A stretch of 64,000 nt of DNA from positions 124,001 to 188,000 of the forward strand of contig CAWFXC010000003.1 in assembly GCA_963819735.1 (NCBI GenBank). Reading direction: 5' to 3'. Numbering within the stretch: position 1 is the first letter of the stretch; every line of letters begins with the position of its first letter. Below the pieces are notes generated by a model. The model searched no databases and was not told the origin of the DNA. It was given only the letters and a program-made list of their open reading frames with translations. Shown here piece after piece: positions 18,821 to 26,549 of this stretch. This DNA is from CAWFXC01 sp963819735. GTDB lineage: Bacteria; Actinomycetota; Acidimicrobiia; IMCC26256; DASPTH01. The position numbers and the translations under genes are program-made.

Positions 18821-18876
18821 ATCAGACGCGCGGCATCAGACGCGCACCATCAGACGCGCGCCATCAGACGCGCGCC
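18821..18876. repeat. 14-bp tandem repeat, four copies, touching the dinB start
   Basis: Four units of ATCAGACGCGCGCC with small changes in the last bases occupy 18821-18834, 18835-18848, 18849-18862 and 18863-18876. The array starts two bases before the dinB GTG on the minus strand and ends 17 bases from the NUDIX stop. Each unit on the minus strand carries a TGAT(G) string. The period equals that of the array behind mraZ, but the unit sequence is unrelated. Confidence 0.9.
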
Positions 18877-18892
18877 GGGGCCGGTCGAAGCA

Positions 18893-19402
18893 TCAGGACC
18901 GCGAGATCCGTACGACCTGCAGCGCGTCGCGACTCGTGCCCAGCACGTCGTAGATGAACGCCCGCGCTTCGTGCGGCCCCCACCGCTGCTCGATCCACTC
19001 CGCCAACGGCTCGCGCACCCACGGCGCGCCCAGCGCGAGGAACGCGTGGCACTCGTCGGGCGCGGCGAAGGTCGCTTCGATCACGATCCCGTCGGGGTCG
19101 TCGACATGAAGATCGCCCTCGAACGTGAGCGCGCGGTGCACCTCGCACCGCATCGACCACCCCAGATCGACCGCGACCGCGCGCACCTCGTAGAGCGGGC
19201 CCTCCCACGACGTGACCCGCAGGCCGGTCTCCTCCTCGACCTCGCGGGCGAGCCCGGCGCGGATCGAGGCATCGGTGGGGTCGATCACTCCCCCGGGCGT
19301 GCTCCAGTCGGTGGCGCCGCCCCGCCGGCGGTTGCGCACCAGGAGCAGTCCCTCGGCGGACTCCACGAGTGCACCGGCGACGGTGAACTCGCTCAGGCCC
19401 AT
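18893..19402 (-). CDS. NUDIX hydrolase
   Basis: This 169-residue protein has a NUDIX box GGVIDPTDASIRAGLAREVEEETGL (split here as GGVIDPTDASI and RAGLAREVEEETGL). The REVEEETG metal-binding helix is intact, while the first acidic position of GX5E is Asp. NUDIX enzymes hydrolyse nucleoside diphosphates linked to another moiety; the substrate cannot be read from the sequence. ATG at 19402 gives MGLSEFTVAGALV, a normal start for the fold. It follows the glycosyltransferase stop by 4 bases and precedes dinB, so a three-gene unit is likely. Confidence 0.88.
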   Translation of the reverse strand: MGLSEFTVAGALVESAEGLLLVRNRRRGGATDWSTPGGVIDPTDASIRAGLAREVEEETGLRVTSWEGPLYEVRAVAVDLGWSMRCEVHRALTFEGDLHVDDPDGIVIEATFAAPDECHAFLALGAPWVREPLAEWIEQRWGPHEARAFIYDVLGTSRDALQVVRISRS

Positions 19403-19406
19403 GCCT

Positions 19407-20138
19407 TCAGTGTCGCGCGCGGCGAACCCGTCTGACCCGGTCCCGCACGCCCCACCAGCTGACCAACAGGAACGCCTCGACCACGATGCGGGACGACATC
19501 TTCGAACGCCCCAGGCTGCGGTCGCGGAATTCGATCGGCACCTCGGTGATGCGGCCACCGTTGCGCTCGGTGAGGTACGTCATCTCGACCTGGAATCCGT
19601 AGCCGTCGGCCCGGACCCGGTCGAGGTCGATCCTCGACAGCGCGTCGCGGTGGTACGCACGGAACCCCGCGGTCGCGTCCGACACCGACAACCCGAGCAT
19701 GCCGCGCGAATACAGCGACCCGCCGCGGGAGATGGCCCGCCGCACCCACTTCCAGTCGGGGATCGATCCGCCGGCGACGTACCGCGATCCGATGGCGAGG
19801 TCGGCGCCCTGCTCGACCGCGGCCACGAGCTCGGGCAGCACGGCAGGATCGTGCGACAGGTCGGCGTCCATTTCGATCATGACGTCGTAACCACGCGCCA
19901 GACCGACTCGGAACCCGGCCCGGTACGCGGAACCGAGGCCCGACTTCGACGCCCGACGCAACACGTCGATGCCACCGAGCTCTTCGGCCAGCTTCTCGGC
20001 GCGGTCGGCGGTGCCGTCGGGACTGCCGTCGTCGATCACCAGCACGTCGGCCTCGGGCAACGACGCGCGCGTACGTTCGAGGACGTCCTGGATGTTCTCG
20101 ATCTCGTTGTAGGTCGGCAGCATCACGAGGACGCGCAT
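19407..20138 (-). CDS. Polyprenol monophosphomannose synthase-like glycosyltransferase (GT2, DPM1 type)
   Basis: This 243-residue GT2 enzyme has MLPTYNEIENI, VIDDGSPDGTAD, SGLGSAYRAGF, MDADLSHDP (DxD), VAGGSIPDWKWVRRAISRGGSLYSR and ATAGFRAYHRDAL, then FQVEMTYLTERNGGRITEVPIEFRDRSLGRSKMS. This is the full pattern of dolichol/polyprenol-phosphate mannose synthases, which charge a lipid carrier with mannose from GDP-mannose for lipoglycan and glycoprotein synthesis in actinobacteria. No C-terminal transmembrane domain is present, as in the single-domain Ppm1 form. Sugar specificity is inferred. Confidence 0.87.
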   Translation of the reverse strand: MRVLVMLPTYNEIENIQDVLERTRASLPEADVLVIDDGSPDGTADRAEKLAEELGGIDVLRRASKSGLGSAYRAGFRVGLARGYDVMIEMDADLSHDPAVLPELVAAVEQGADLAIGSRYVAGGSIPDWKWVRRAISRGGSLYSRGMLGLSVSDATAGFRAYHRDALSRIDLDRVRADGYGFQVEMTYLTERNGGRITEVPIEFRDRSLGRSKMSSRIVVEAFLLVSWWGVRDRVRRVRRARH

Positions 20139-20197
20139 CGCCGGCGAGCCTATCGGCCACGTGGTAACCAACTCTTGCATGGCAATACCATCGGCCG

Positions 20198-20569
20198 ATG
20201 CCCGATCCAGCTGAAATCGATCCGTCGAGCCCGGGCGAAACCGCTGATGGCGGCGTCGATGGAGGCGTCCCTGGAGGCGTTGAGGAAAGCGCCGCCACCG
20301 CCGTCCCGATCGGCCACCAGCCCGACGCCGTGGTGCCGCCCATGCTCCCGTCCCGCACCGCATTCCTGCTGGCCTTCGCCGGGGTCGTGGTGGCCGGGAT
20401 CCTGGGCGGGATCATCGGCTACGGCATCGCCGACGTCAGCTCGAAGTCCGACCTCTCGCACCTGATCGGCACGTTCGTGGGCTCGGTCGTCGCGGCCGCC
20501 GGGGTCGGGATCGTGGCGGTGCTGGTGCTCCGGGCGATGGCCGAGTGGCGGCGCCAGAACCCGCAGTAA
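20198..20569 (+). CDS. Small membrane protein, function unknown
   Basis: This 123-residue protein has an acidic, Gly/Pro-rich N-terminal 50 residues followed by two transmembrane helices (FLLAFAGVVVAGILGGIIGYG and LIGTFVGSVVAAAGVGIVAVLVL) and a short basic tail. Codon use matches neighbouring genes and the ATG is divergent from the glycosyltransferase. A second overlapping reading starts at an ATG 18 bases upstream and ends after 11 codons. No family is recognised. Confidence 0.6.
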   Translation: MPDPAEIDPSSPGETADGGVDGGVPGGVEESAATAVPIGHQPDAVVPPMLPSRTAFLLAFAGVVVAGILGGIIGYGIADVSSKSDLSHLIGTFVGSVVAAAGVGIVAVLVLRAMAEWRRQNPQ

Positions 20570-20577
20570 CCGATCAG

Positions 20578-20621
20578 CAGGTAGTCGCTCAGCCGGCCGC
20601 CCTCAACAGGTAGTCGCTCAG
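20578..20621. repeat. 15-bp direct repeat in a convergent intergenic region
   Basis: CAGGTAGTCGCTCAG occurs at 20578-20592 and again at 20607-20621 (29-base period). The second copy includes the stop codon of the PIG-L gene (TCA at 20618-20620, minus strand). This resembles the repeat behind mraZ, where the copy nearest the gene also carries the stop codon. Confidence 0.85.
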
Positions 20622-21349
20622 CTGCCGAGGGTGAGTCGCCGGAAGGGTTCGGCGTAGCGGACGTTCGCGCCGGCACCGCCTTCCTCGGCCTGTTCGCGGA
20701 GGAACTCGCGGAACCAGTCACCCGTCTCCTGGAGCTGGCTGGCGTGACAGAACAACGCGTCGATCTTGCGTTCGAGCGTGGCGCCGATGTCGATCCAGCA
20801 GTTCGGCGCCAACGTGCCCGAGAGGTACGCGCTGCGCACCTGGTGCACCCCGAGCCCGTCGCGGAGGTGCTCGGGGAAGTAGTGCGGATTGCCGGCGGCG
20901 GGCGCGACCGCGTCGAGCGTCGCCCAACCGGTGACCCGGTGGTCGCGGTGGTTGTAGTAGCCGTCGCCGAAGAACACCGCGGTCGGGTCGGGGCAGAGCA
21001 CCACCTCGGGCCGCAGCTCGCGCACCACGCGCACGATCGCGCCCCGCAGCTCCTGGTCGTCGGGCAGCTCGCCGTCGGAGTAGTCGAGGTGGAAGTGACC
21101 GGCGAACCCGAGGAGTGCCGCGGCCTTCGCCGTCTCCTCGATGCGCAACGCGGCCAGCGCGTCGAGATCGGCGCCGGGGTCCTGCGTGCCCTTGTCGCCG
21201 CGAGTGGTGATCAGCACCCAGACCGCCGCGCCGGCTTCGGCCCACCGGGCGAGGGTGCCGCCGGCCGAGATCTCGGGATCGTCGGGGTGGGCGTAGACCG
21301 CCAGCGCGCTCGCCGGGACGTCACTGTTCGACGGGCTGGTGGCGGCCAT
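20618..21349 (-). CDS. PIG-L family deacetylase
   Basis: This 243-residue zinc-dependent N-acetyl hydrolase-like protein has the metal-binding AHPDD motif in AVYAHPDDPEISAGGTLA near residue 20, followed by TTRGDKGT, a central RPEVVLCPDP, and HRDHRVTGWATLDAV carrying the third metal-ligand histidine region. The family includes MshB, Mca and LmbE-like enzymes acting on GlcNAc-containing or amide substrates. The substrate is not evident. ATG at 21349 gives MAATSPSNSDVPAS. It is convergent with the small membrane protein gene and lies 17 bases after the threonine aldolase gene. Confidence 0.87.
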   Translation of the reverse strand: MAATSPSNSDVPASALAVYAHPDDPEISAGGTLARWAEAGAAVWVLITTRGDKGTQDPGADLDALAALRIEETAKAAALLGFAGHFHLDYSDGELPDDQELRGAIVRVVRELRPEVVLCPDPTAVFFGDGYYNHRDHRVTGWATLDAVAPAAGNPHYFPEHLRDGLGVHQVRSAYLSGTLAPNCWIDIGATLERKIDALFCHASQLQETGDWFREFLREQAEEGGAGANVRYAEPFRRLTLGS

Positions 21350-21366
21350 GCGGCCCACCGTACCGG

Positions 21367-22407
21367 TCAGGCCGACCGGCTCAACCCGCGCACGGCATCG
21401 ACCACCCGGGTGAGGTCGTCGTCGTCGACGTCGTGGTGCGTGACGAACCGCACGGTGTCGACGTCGATCGTGCCCGCGAGCACACCCCCGGCCGCCAGCG
21501 CGTCGAGCGTGTGGTCGGGCAGTGCAGCGGCCCGGGCGCACACGATGTTGGTCTCGACCCGTGCGGGATCGATGCTCCCGGGGAAGCACTCGGCCAGCAC
21601 GTCGGCCAGGCGCCGGGCCCGGGCGTGGTCGTCGGCCAGGCGCTCGACCATGGTCTCGAGCGCGACCACGCCCGCGGCCGCGATCACCCCGGCCTGCCGC
21701 ATCCCTCCCCCGAGGCGGGCCCGGTCGGCCCGCGCCTCGTCGATGAGATCGCGCGCGCCGCAGAGCAGCGAGCCCACCGGCGCGCTCAACCCCTTCGAGA
21801 GGCAGAACATCACGGTGTCGGTGCGCGCCGCGAGGTCGCGCGGCGCGACCCCGAGGGCGATCGACGCGTTCCAGATGCGGGCGCCGTCGCAGTGCACGGC
21901 GAGCCCGTGCGCGCGGGCGACGTCGGCCACCGCGTCGATCTCGGCGACGCGCCACGGTCGGCCACTCGCAGGCATGTGCGTGTTCTCGATGCACAGGGCA
22001 GAGATCGCCGGCAGGTGGTGGTGCTGTGCGGCAACTGCGTGTGCGACGTCGTCGGGCGCCAGCACGCCGGTGTCGTCGGGCAGGGGGCGCAGCTGCACAC
22101 GCGCGTTGCCCGCGGCGGCCGCGTTCTCGTAGCGGTACACGTGTGCGCGCGCCCCACACAGCACCTCGGTACCGGGCCGCCCCAGCAGCCGGAGCGCGAG
22201 TTGGTTGGCCATGGTGCCCGACGGCACGTAGAGCGCGGCCGGCTTGCCGAGCAGGGCGGCGGCGAGTGATTCCAACCGGTTCACGGTGGGGTCCTCGCCG
22301 TAGGCGTCGTCTCCGACCTCGGCCTCGGCCATGGCGCGCCGCATCTCGGGCGTCGGCGTGGTGACGGTGTCGGAACGGAGATCGACGATGCCCGAACGGG
22401 AAGCCAT
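21367..22407 (-). CDS. ltaE: Low-specificity L-threonine aldolase
   Basis: This 346-residue PLP enzyme splits L-threonine or allo-threonine into glycine and acetaldehyde. Landmarks are the N-terminal IVDLRSDTVTTPTPEMRRAM, VGDDAYGEDPTVN, ALYVPSGTMANQ, the ENTHMPASGRPW segment, HCDGARIWNASIA, and the PLP lysine in MFCLSKGLSAPVGSLL. The length is normal. The start is ATG 14 bases past the tesB stop on the same strand, so it may be co-transcribed with tesB and the PIG-L gene. Confidence 0.94.
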   Translation of the reverse strand: MASRSGIVDLRSDTVTTPTPEMRRAMAEAEVGDDAYGEDPTVNRLESLAAALLGKPAALYVPSGTMANQLALRLLGRPGTEVLCGARAHVYRYENAAAAGNARVQLRPLPDDTGVLAPDDVAHAVAAQHHHLPAISALCIENTHMPASGRPWRVAEIDAVADVARAHGLAVHCDGARIWNASIALGVAPRDLAARTDTVMFCLSKGLSAPVGSLLCGARDLIDEARADRARLGGGMRQAGVIAAAGVVALETMVERLADDHARARRLADVLAECFPGSIDPARVETNIVCARAAALPDHTLDALAAGGVLAGTIDVDTVRFVTHHDVDDDDLTRVVDAVRGLSRSA

Positions 22408-22421
22408 GTGTCGACGCCGCG

Positions 22422-23285
22422 TCAGCGCAAAGGCCGGACGAGGCCCTCTTGCGCGATGCTCACCGCAAGCGTGCCGTCGCTCCGGAAGAGCGAGCCCTGC
22501 GCGAACCCGCGTGCGGCACCCGCCGACGGACTGTGGACGTGGTACAGCAGCCACTCGTCGGCCCGGAACGGCCGGTGGAACCACATCACGTGATCGAGGC
22601 TCGCCAGCATGAACCCGGGGGTGCCGACCGGCGCCGCGTGCGGCAGCGTGGCGGTGCCGAGCAGGGTGAGGTCGGACGCGTAGGCGACGATGCACGCGTG
22701 CAGCAGCGGGTCGTCGGGCAATGTGCCCCGGCACCGCAGCCACGTGTCCTGGTCGGGCTCGCGCGCGGTGAGGCGTTGCATCCCGGGCCGCGTCCACTCA
22801 CCGATGGGCCGGAAGTCGAAGGCGTCGATCACGTGCGGCGCGCCGGTGCGATCGATCGGCTCCGGCTCGTCGGCCGGCCATTCGACCAGGGGCGGGAGCG
22901 CGTCGGGCCACGGCACGTCGGGCATGGTGTCGACGTGTTCGGGGCCGTCCTCGTGCACGTGGAACGAGCACGCGAGATTGAAGATCGGCTGGCCGTGCTG
23001 GATCGCCACGACCCGTCGGGTCGTGAAGCTGCGGCCGTCGCGGATGCGGTCGACGTCGAACACGACGGGCACGCGCGGATCACCGAGGCGCAGGAAGTAC
23101 GCGTGCATCGAATGCACGATCCGGTCGGGTTCGACCGTGCGCCCCGCGGCCATCAACGCCTGCGCGAGCACCTGCCCGCCGTAGATGCGCTGGCGCTCGG
23201 TGTCGAAGCTCACGCCCCGGAAGAGGTTGACCTCGAGCCGTTCGAGGTCGAGCAGGGCGACGAGGTCGTCGAGCGCGGTACCCAT
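22422..23285 (-). CDS. tesB: Acyl-CoA thioesterase II (TesB)
   Basis: This 287-residue double-hotdog thioesterase hydrolyses acyl-CoA to free fatty acid and CoA. The N-terminal LEVNLFRGVSFDTERQRIYGGQVLAQALMAA pattern (given here in shortened form: LFRG, RIYGGQVLAQAL) and SMHAYFLRLGDP, FTTRRVVAIQHGQPIF, the LASLDHVMWFHRPFRADEWLLY region and the closing FAQGSLFRSDGTLAVSIAQEGLVR are all characteristic. The ATG opens directly into the first hotdog. Length and domain order are normal. Confidence 0.94.
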   Translation of the reverse strand: MGTALDDLVALLDLERLEVNLFRGVSFDTERQRIYGGQVLAQALMAAGRTVEPDRIVHSMHAYFLRLGDPRVPVVFDVDRIRDGRSFTTRRVVAIQHGQPIFNLACSFHVHEDGPEHVDTMPDVPWPDALPPLVEWPADEPEPIDRTGAPHVIDAFDFRPIGEWTRPGMQRLTAREPDQDTWLRCRGTLPDDPLLHACIVAYASDLTLLGTATLPHAAPVGTPGFMLASLDHVMWFHRPFRADEWLLYHVHSPSAGAARGFAQGSLFRSDGTLAVSIAQEGLVRPLR

Positions 23286-23311
23286 CGGGTCACGCTACCC
23301 GGCGCCTGCCG

Positions 23312-24356
23312 TCATCCGAAGAACACGCTGGCGACGTCCATCAACGCGCGGTCGACGGTCTTGAGCTCGCGCACCGCTTCGGAGATCGGCACCCGCGCGA
23401 TGGTGTTGCCCTGGAGCGCGACCATCGTGCCGAACGCGCCGTCGTGCACCGCGTCGATCGCGGCCACACCGAACCGCGTCGCGAGCACGCGGTCGTAGGC
23501 CGTCGGCGTACCGCCGCGCAGCACGTGGCCGAGGATCGTCACGCGCGTCTCGAACCCGGTGCGGCGACCGATCTCGTCCTGGATCACGTTGCTGATCCCA
23601 CCCAGGCGGACGTGACCGAAGGCGTCGACCTCGCCGCTCTGCAACGTGATCGTCCCCTCTTTCGGCACCGCGCCCTCCGCGACCACGATGATCGAGAAGT
23701 TGGCGCCGCGGCGGTGGCGATGCTCGATGTTCGCGCAGACCTCGGCGATGTCGAACGGCTCCTCCGGTACCAGGACGATGTCGGCGCCGCCCGCGATACC
23801 TGCGTACACGGCGATCCAGCCCGCGTGGCGCCCCATCACCTCGACCACCATCACCCGGTCGTGACTCTCGGCGGTGGTGTGCAGCCGGTCGATGGCGTCG
23901 GTCGCGATCTGCACCGCGGTCTGGAACCCGAACGTGAAGTCGGTCGCCGCGAGATCGTTGTCGATCGTCTTCGGCACCCCGACGACCGCCAGGTCGGCGC
24001 CGGCCGGCGCGGCCTCCGCGAGCTGGGCAGCGACCCCGAGCGTGTCCTCGCCCCCAATCGCGATCAACGCGTGGACGTGCTCGCGTTCGAGGGTGTCGCG
24101 TATCGCGCGCCACCCCGTCGTCGGCTTGGAACGGGTTGGTCCGCGACGTGCCCAGGATCGTGCCGCCCCGGTGGAGCAGACCCCGGGTTCCGGCGACGGT
24201 GAGCTCCATCGTCTCGCCCTCGACCACGCCCCGCCATCCGTGCCGGAAGCCGACGATCTCGTCGCCGTACTCGCCTTCGCCCTTGCGGACGACCGCCCTG
24301 ATCACCGCGTTGAGCCCCGGGCAGTCGCCGCCGCCGGTGAGCATGCCGATCCGCAT
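23312..24356 (-). CDS. 6-phosphofructokinase, predicted pyrophosphate-dependent type (single-base frameshift)
   Basis: Corrected length is 347 residues. The glycolytic enzyme starts MRIGMLTGGGDCPGLNAVIR, then carries GTSRTNPF in the first frame. In the second frame it has ALIAIGGEDTLG, VGVPKTIDNDL, EVMGRHAGWIA, and LGHVLRGGTP. In the PfkA family GGDGS plus PGTIDND marks ATP enzymes; an acidic residue in GGEDT plus Lys in PKTIDND marks PPi users, which is the state here. The break is at 24113-24116, where a run of four C bases (GGGG on the coding strand) should be three. The ATG is fixed by the conserved N terminus. Confidence 0.9.
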
Positions 24357-24403
24357 CAGTGCGATCCGTTCTGGTCGAGAGCCCTGGTACCCGGTGCCAT
24401 CTT

Positions 24404-24459
24404 GCCCGGTGTCCGGGAACCCGCCGTGCCCGGTGTCCGGGAACCCGCCGTGCCCGGTG
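24404..24459. repeat. 24-bp tandem repeat between divergent genes
   Basis: The unit beginning GCCCGGTGTCCGGGAACCC is repeated exactly at 24404-24427 and 24428-24451, with a partial third copy to about 24459. A related CCGGTGCC lies at 24391. Each unit carries an internal CCCGG/CCGGG inverted element. The array lies in the 185-base region between pfk (minus) and the PH-like gene (plus), about 50 bases upstream of the pfk start. Confidence 0.88.
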
Positions 24460-24541
24460 GGTCCTCGGTAGCCTGCACGGCACCCGTCGGTGTGACCGGC
24501 GAGGTGGGTTCGAGGCAGCGCGAGCGAGAGGGCAGGCGCCG

Positions 24542-25009
24542 ATGAAGCAGGAGGCGCGACAGCAGCAGCTGGCCCGGGTCCTCGCGCCGCGCCTGCTCCC
24601 CGGCGAGGAGATCGCGGCCGCCGGCCCGGCGTGGTTCGGCAGCGTGGCCCCCGACGCACGCCGGTTGTTCGTCGGGCGTCGCTACCGCCTGGTCGCGCTC
24701 ACCGACCAGCGGCTGCTCGTCGTCGCCCGGGGTGCCCGTCCTCATCACGGGGCCACTCCCCTGCTCGACGACCGCCTCGGCGCCATGCGCGTCACCGGTG
24801 CACGCAGCGCCGGCCTGTTGTTCCAGGTCTTGGTGCGCACGCGCGACGACCGCACCCGCGTCTTCGAATTCCGCCCCCGTCACCGGTCGGTGGGGCGCGC
24901 CATCGCCGACGCGCTCCGGCCCGCGGGGGTCCGGGCCGGCGCGACGGGTGCCGGCGCGCCGGCCGCGGGCGAACACCCGCCGGACTCGTCGGTCGCGCCC
25001 CCGGCCTGA
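24542..25009 (+). CDS. Bacterial PH-like domain protein, function unknown
   Basis: This 155-residue protein begins MKQEARQQQLARVLAPRLLPGEEI and contains YRLVALTDQRLLVVAR and FQVLVRTRDDRTRVFEFRPRH. This beta-rich pattern (VALTDQRLLV) is typical of bacterial PH/bPH and related domains. The tail after residue 120 is Ala/Gly/Pro-rich. ATG at 24542 follows a GGCAGG site, and 5 bases separate its stop from glpK, so the two are probably co-transcribed. No role in glycerol metabolism can be claimed. Confidence 0.7.
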   Translation: MKQEARQQQLARVLAPRLLPGEEIAAAGPAWFGSVAPDARRLFVGRRYRLVALTDQRLLVVARGARPHHGATPLLDDRLGAMRVTGARSAGLLFQVLVRTRDDRTRVFEFRPRHRSVGRAIADALRPAGVRAGATGAGAPAAGEHPPDSSVAPPA

Positions 25010-25014
25010 CCGCG

Positions 25015-26499
25015 ATGCCGATCGTCCTCGCCATCGACGCCGGCACCACCGGGGTTCGCACGGTCGCCGTCGACGAACTCGGCGTGCCGCGCGCCTACGC
25101 GTACCGCGAGTTCCCGCAACACTTCCCGCGACCGGGTTGGGTCGAGCACGACGCTGACGACATCTGGACCGCGGCGCGCGACACGCTCGTCGACGTCGTC
25201 GCCGCCATCGACGGCCAGAGCGTCGTCGCGATCGGTATCACCAACCAACGCGAGACGACCGTCGTGTGGGATCGGCACTCCGGTCGTCCGCGCCACCGGG
25301 CGATCGTGTGGCAGGACCGTCGCACCTCGGCCCGCTGCGACACGTTGCGCGCCGACGGATTCGAACCGGTCGTACGCGCGCGTACCGGTCTGGTGCTCGA
25401 TCCCTACTTCTCCGCCACCAAGCTCGAGTGGCTGCTGCACGACGGCGGCGTGGCGGCCGACGACGCGCTCGCGTTCGGCACCGTCGACGCGTGGATCCTC
25501 TGGAACCTCACCGGCGAACACCGCACTGAGCCGTCGAACGCGTCGCGCACGATGTTGTTCGACATCGACGCGCTCGCGTGGTCGCCCGAGCTGCTCGACC
25601 GCTTCGGCATCCCGCACTCGTGCCTGCCCGAAGTGAACCCGAGCAGCGGGCGCTTCGGCGTCACCGACCCCGAGCGCGCCGCGGGCCTGCGCGTACCGGT
25701 CAGTGGGATCGCCGGCGACCAGCAGGCTGCGCTCTTCGGCCAGGCGTGCTTCACGCCGGGGATGAGCAAGAACACCTACGGCACCGGCTCGTTCGTGCTC
25801 ACCAACCTGGGCCCGGCGCACCCGCCGCCGACCGACGGGCTGCTCACCACCGTGGCCTGGCAGCTCGGCGGCAACGTCACGTACGCGATGGAAGGCTCGA
25901 TCTTCGTGACCGGCGCCGCGGTCCAGTGGCTGCGCGACGGGCTCGGCATCATCGGCGACGCCGCCGAGGCCGGGCCACTCGCGGCGAGCGTGCCCGACAC
26001 CGACGGCGTCGTGTTCGTACCCGCGTTCACCGGGCTCGGATCGCCGTACTGGGATCCCTACGCGCGCGGCGCGATGCTCGGCCTCACCCGCGGCACGACG
26101 CCCGCGCACGTGACGCGCGCGGTCGTCGAGTCGATGGCGTGGCAGACCGCCGATGTCGTCGACGCCATCGTCGCCGCCACCGGTGTGACGATCACCGAGC
26201 TCCGCGTCGACGGCGGTGCCAGCCGGATGGACCTGCTCTGCCAGTTCCAGGCCGACGTCCTCGGCGTCACCGTGCGCCGCCCCGCAGTGGCCGAGACCAC
26301 CGTGCTCGGCGCCGCGTACCTCGCGGGACTCGCGGAAGGCGTGTGGGACTCCCCCGCCGACGCCGCCGCGTCCTGGCAGGAGGAAGCCGCCTTCGCTCCG
26401 GCGCCGCTACCGGATCTCGCCCGCCGTCGCGCGCAGTGGCACCGCGGTGTGGAACGCGCGCGGGGCTGGGCCGCGGACGAGCCGGAGGCTCCGGGATGA
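25015..26499 (+). CDS. glpK: Glycerol kinase
   Basis: This 494-residue FGGY kinase phosphorylates glycerol to sn-glycerol 3-phosphate with ATP. Family and subfamily marks are AIDAGTTGVRTVAVD, the glycerol-site GITNQRETTVVWDR, AIVWQDRRT, GLVLDPYFSATKLEWLL, GTVDAWILWNLTG, NASRTMLFDI, GIAGDQQAALFGQ, KNTYGTGSFVLTN, the FGGY-2 region VPAFTGLGSPYWDPYARGAMLG (two parts) and DGGASRMDLLCQFQADVLG. Length and motifs match GlpK closely. No glpF or glpD lies next to it. Confidence 0.94.
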   Translation: MPIVLAIDAGTTGVRTVAVDELGVPRAYAYREFPQHFPRPGWVEHDADDIWTAARDTLVDVVAAIDGQSVVAIGITNQRETTVVWDRHSGRPRHRAIVWQDRRTSARCDTLRADGFEPVVRARTGLVLDPYFSATKLEWLLHDGGVAADDALAFGTVDAWILWNLTGEHRTEPSNASRTMLFDIDALAWSPELLDRFGIPHSCLPEVNPSSGRFGVTDPERAAGLRVPVSGIAGDQQAALFGQACFTPGMSKNTYGTGSFVLTNLGPAHPPPTDGLLTTVAWQLGGNVTYAMEGSIFVTGAAVQWLRDGLGIIGDAAEAGPLAASVPDTDGVVFVPAFTGLGSPYWDPYARGAMLGLTRGTTPAHVTRAVVESMAWQTADVVDAIVAATGVTITELRVDGGASRMDLLCQFQADVLGVTVRRPAVAETTVLGAAYLAGLAEGVWDSPADAAASWQEEAAFAPAPLPDLARRRAQWHRGVERARGWAADEPEAPG

Positions 26500-26528
26500 G
26501 TGTCGTACCTCGGTGGTTTGATCGGTGC

Positions 26529-26549
26529 ATGTCGTGTCGGATCCGATGA
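26529..26549 (+). other. Micro-ORF MSCRIR ahead of the DUF222 gene
   Basis: ATG-TCG-TGT-CGG-ATC-CGA-TGA encodes six residues. Its TGA overlaps the DUF222 ATG at 26546 (ATGA). A -10-like TTTGAT ends 6 bases before the micro-ORF ATG, as expected for a leaderless mRNA. The alternative is that the DUF222 gene itself starts at GTG 26525 and this reading is chance. Confidence 0.35.
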
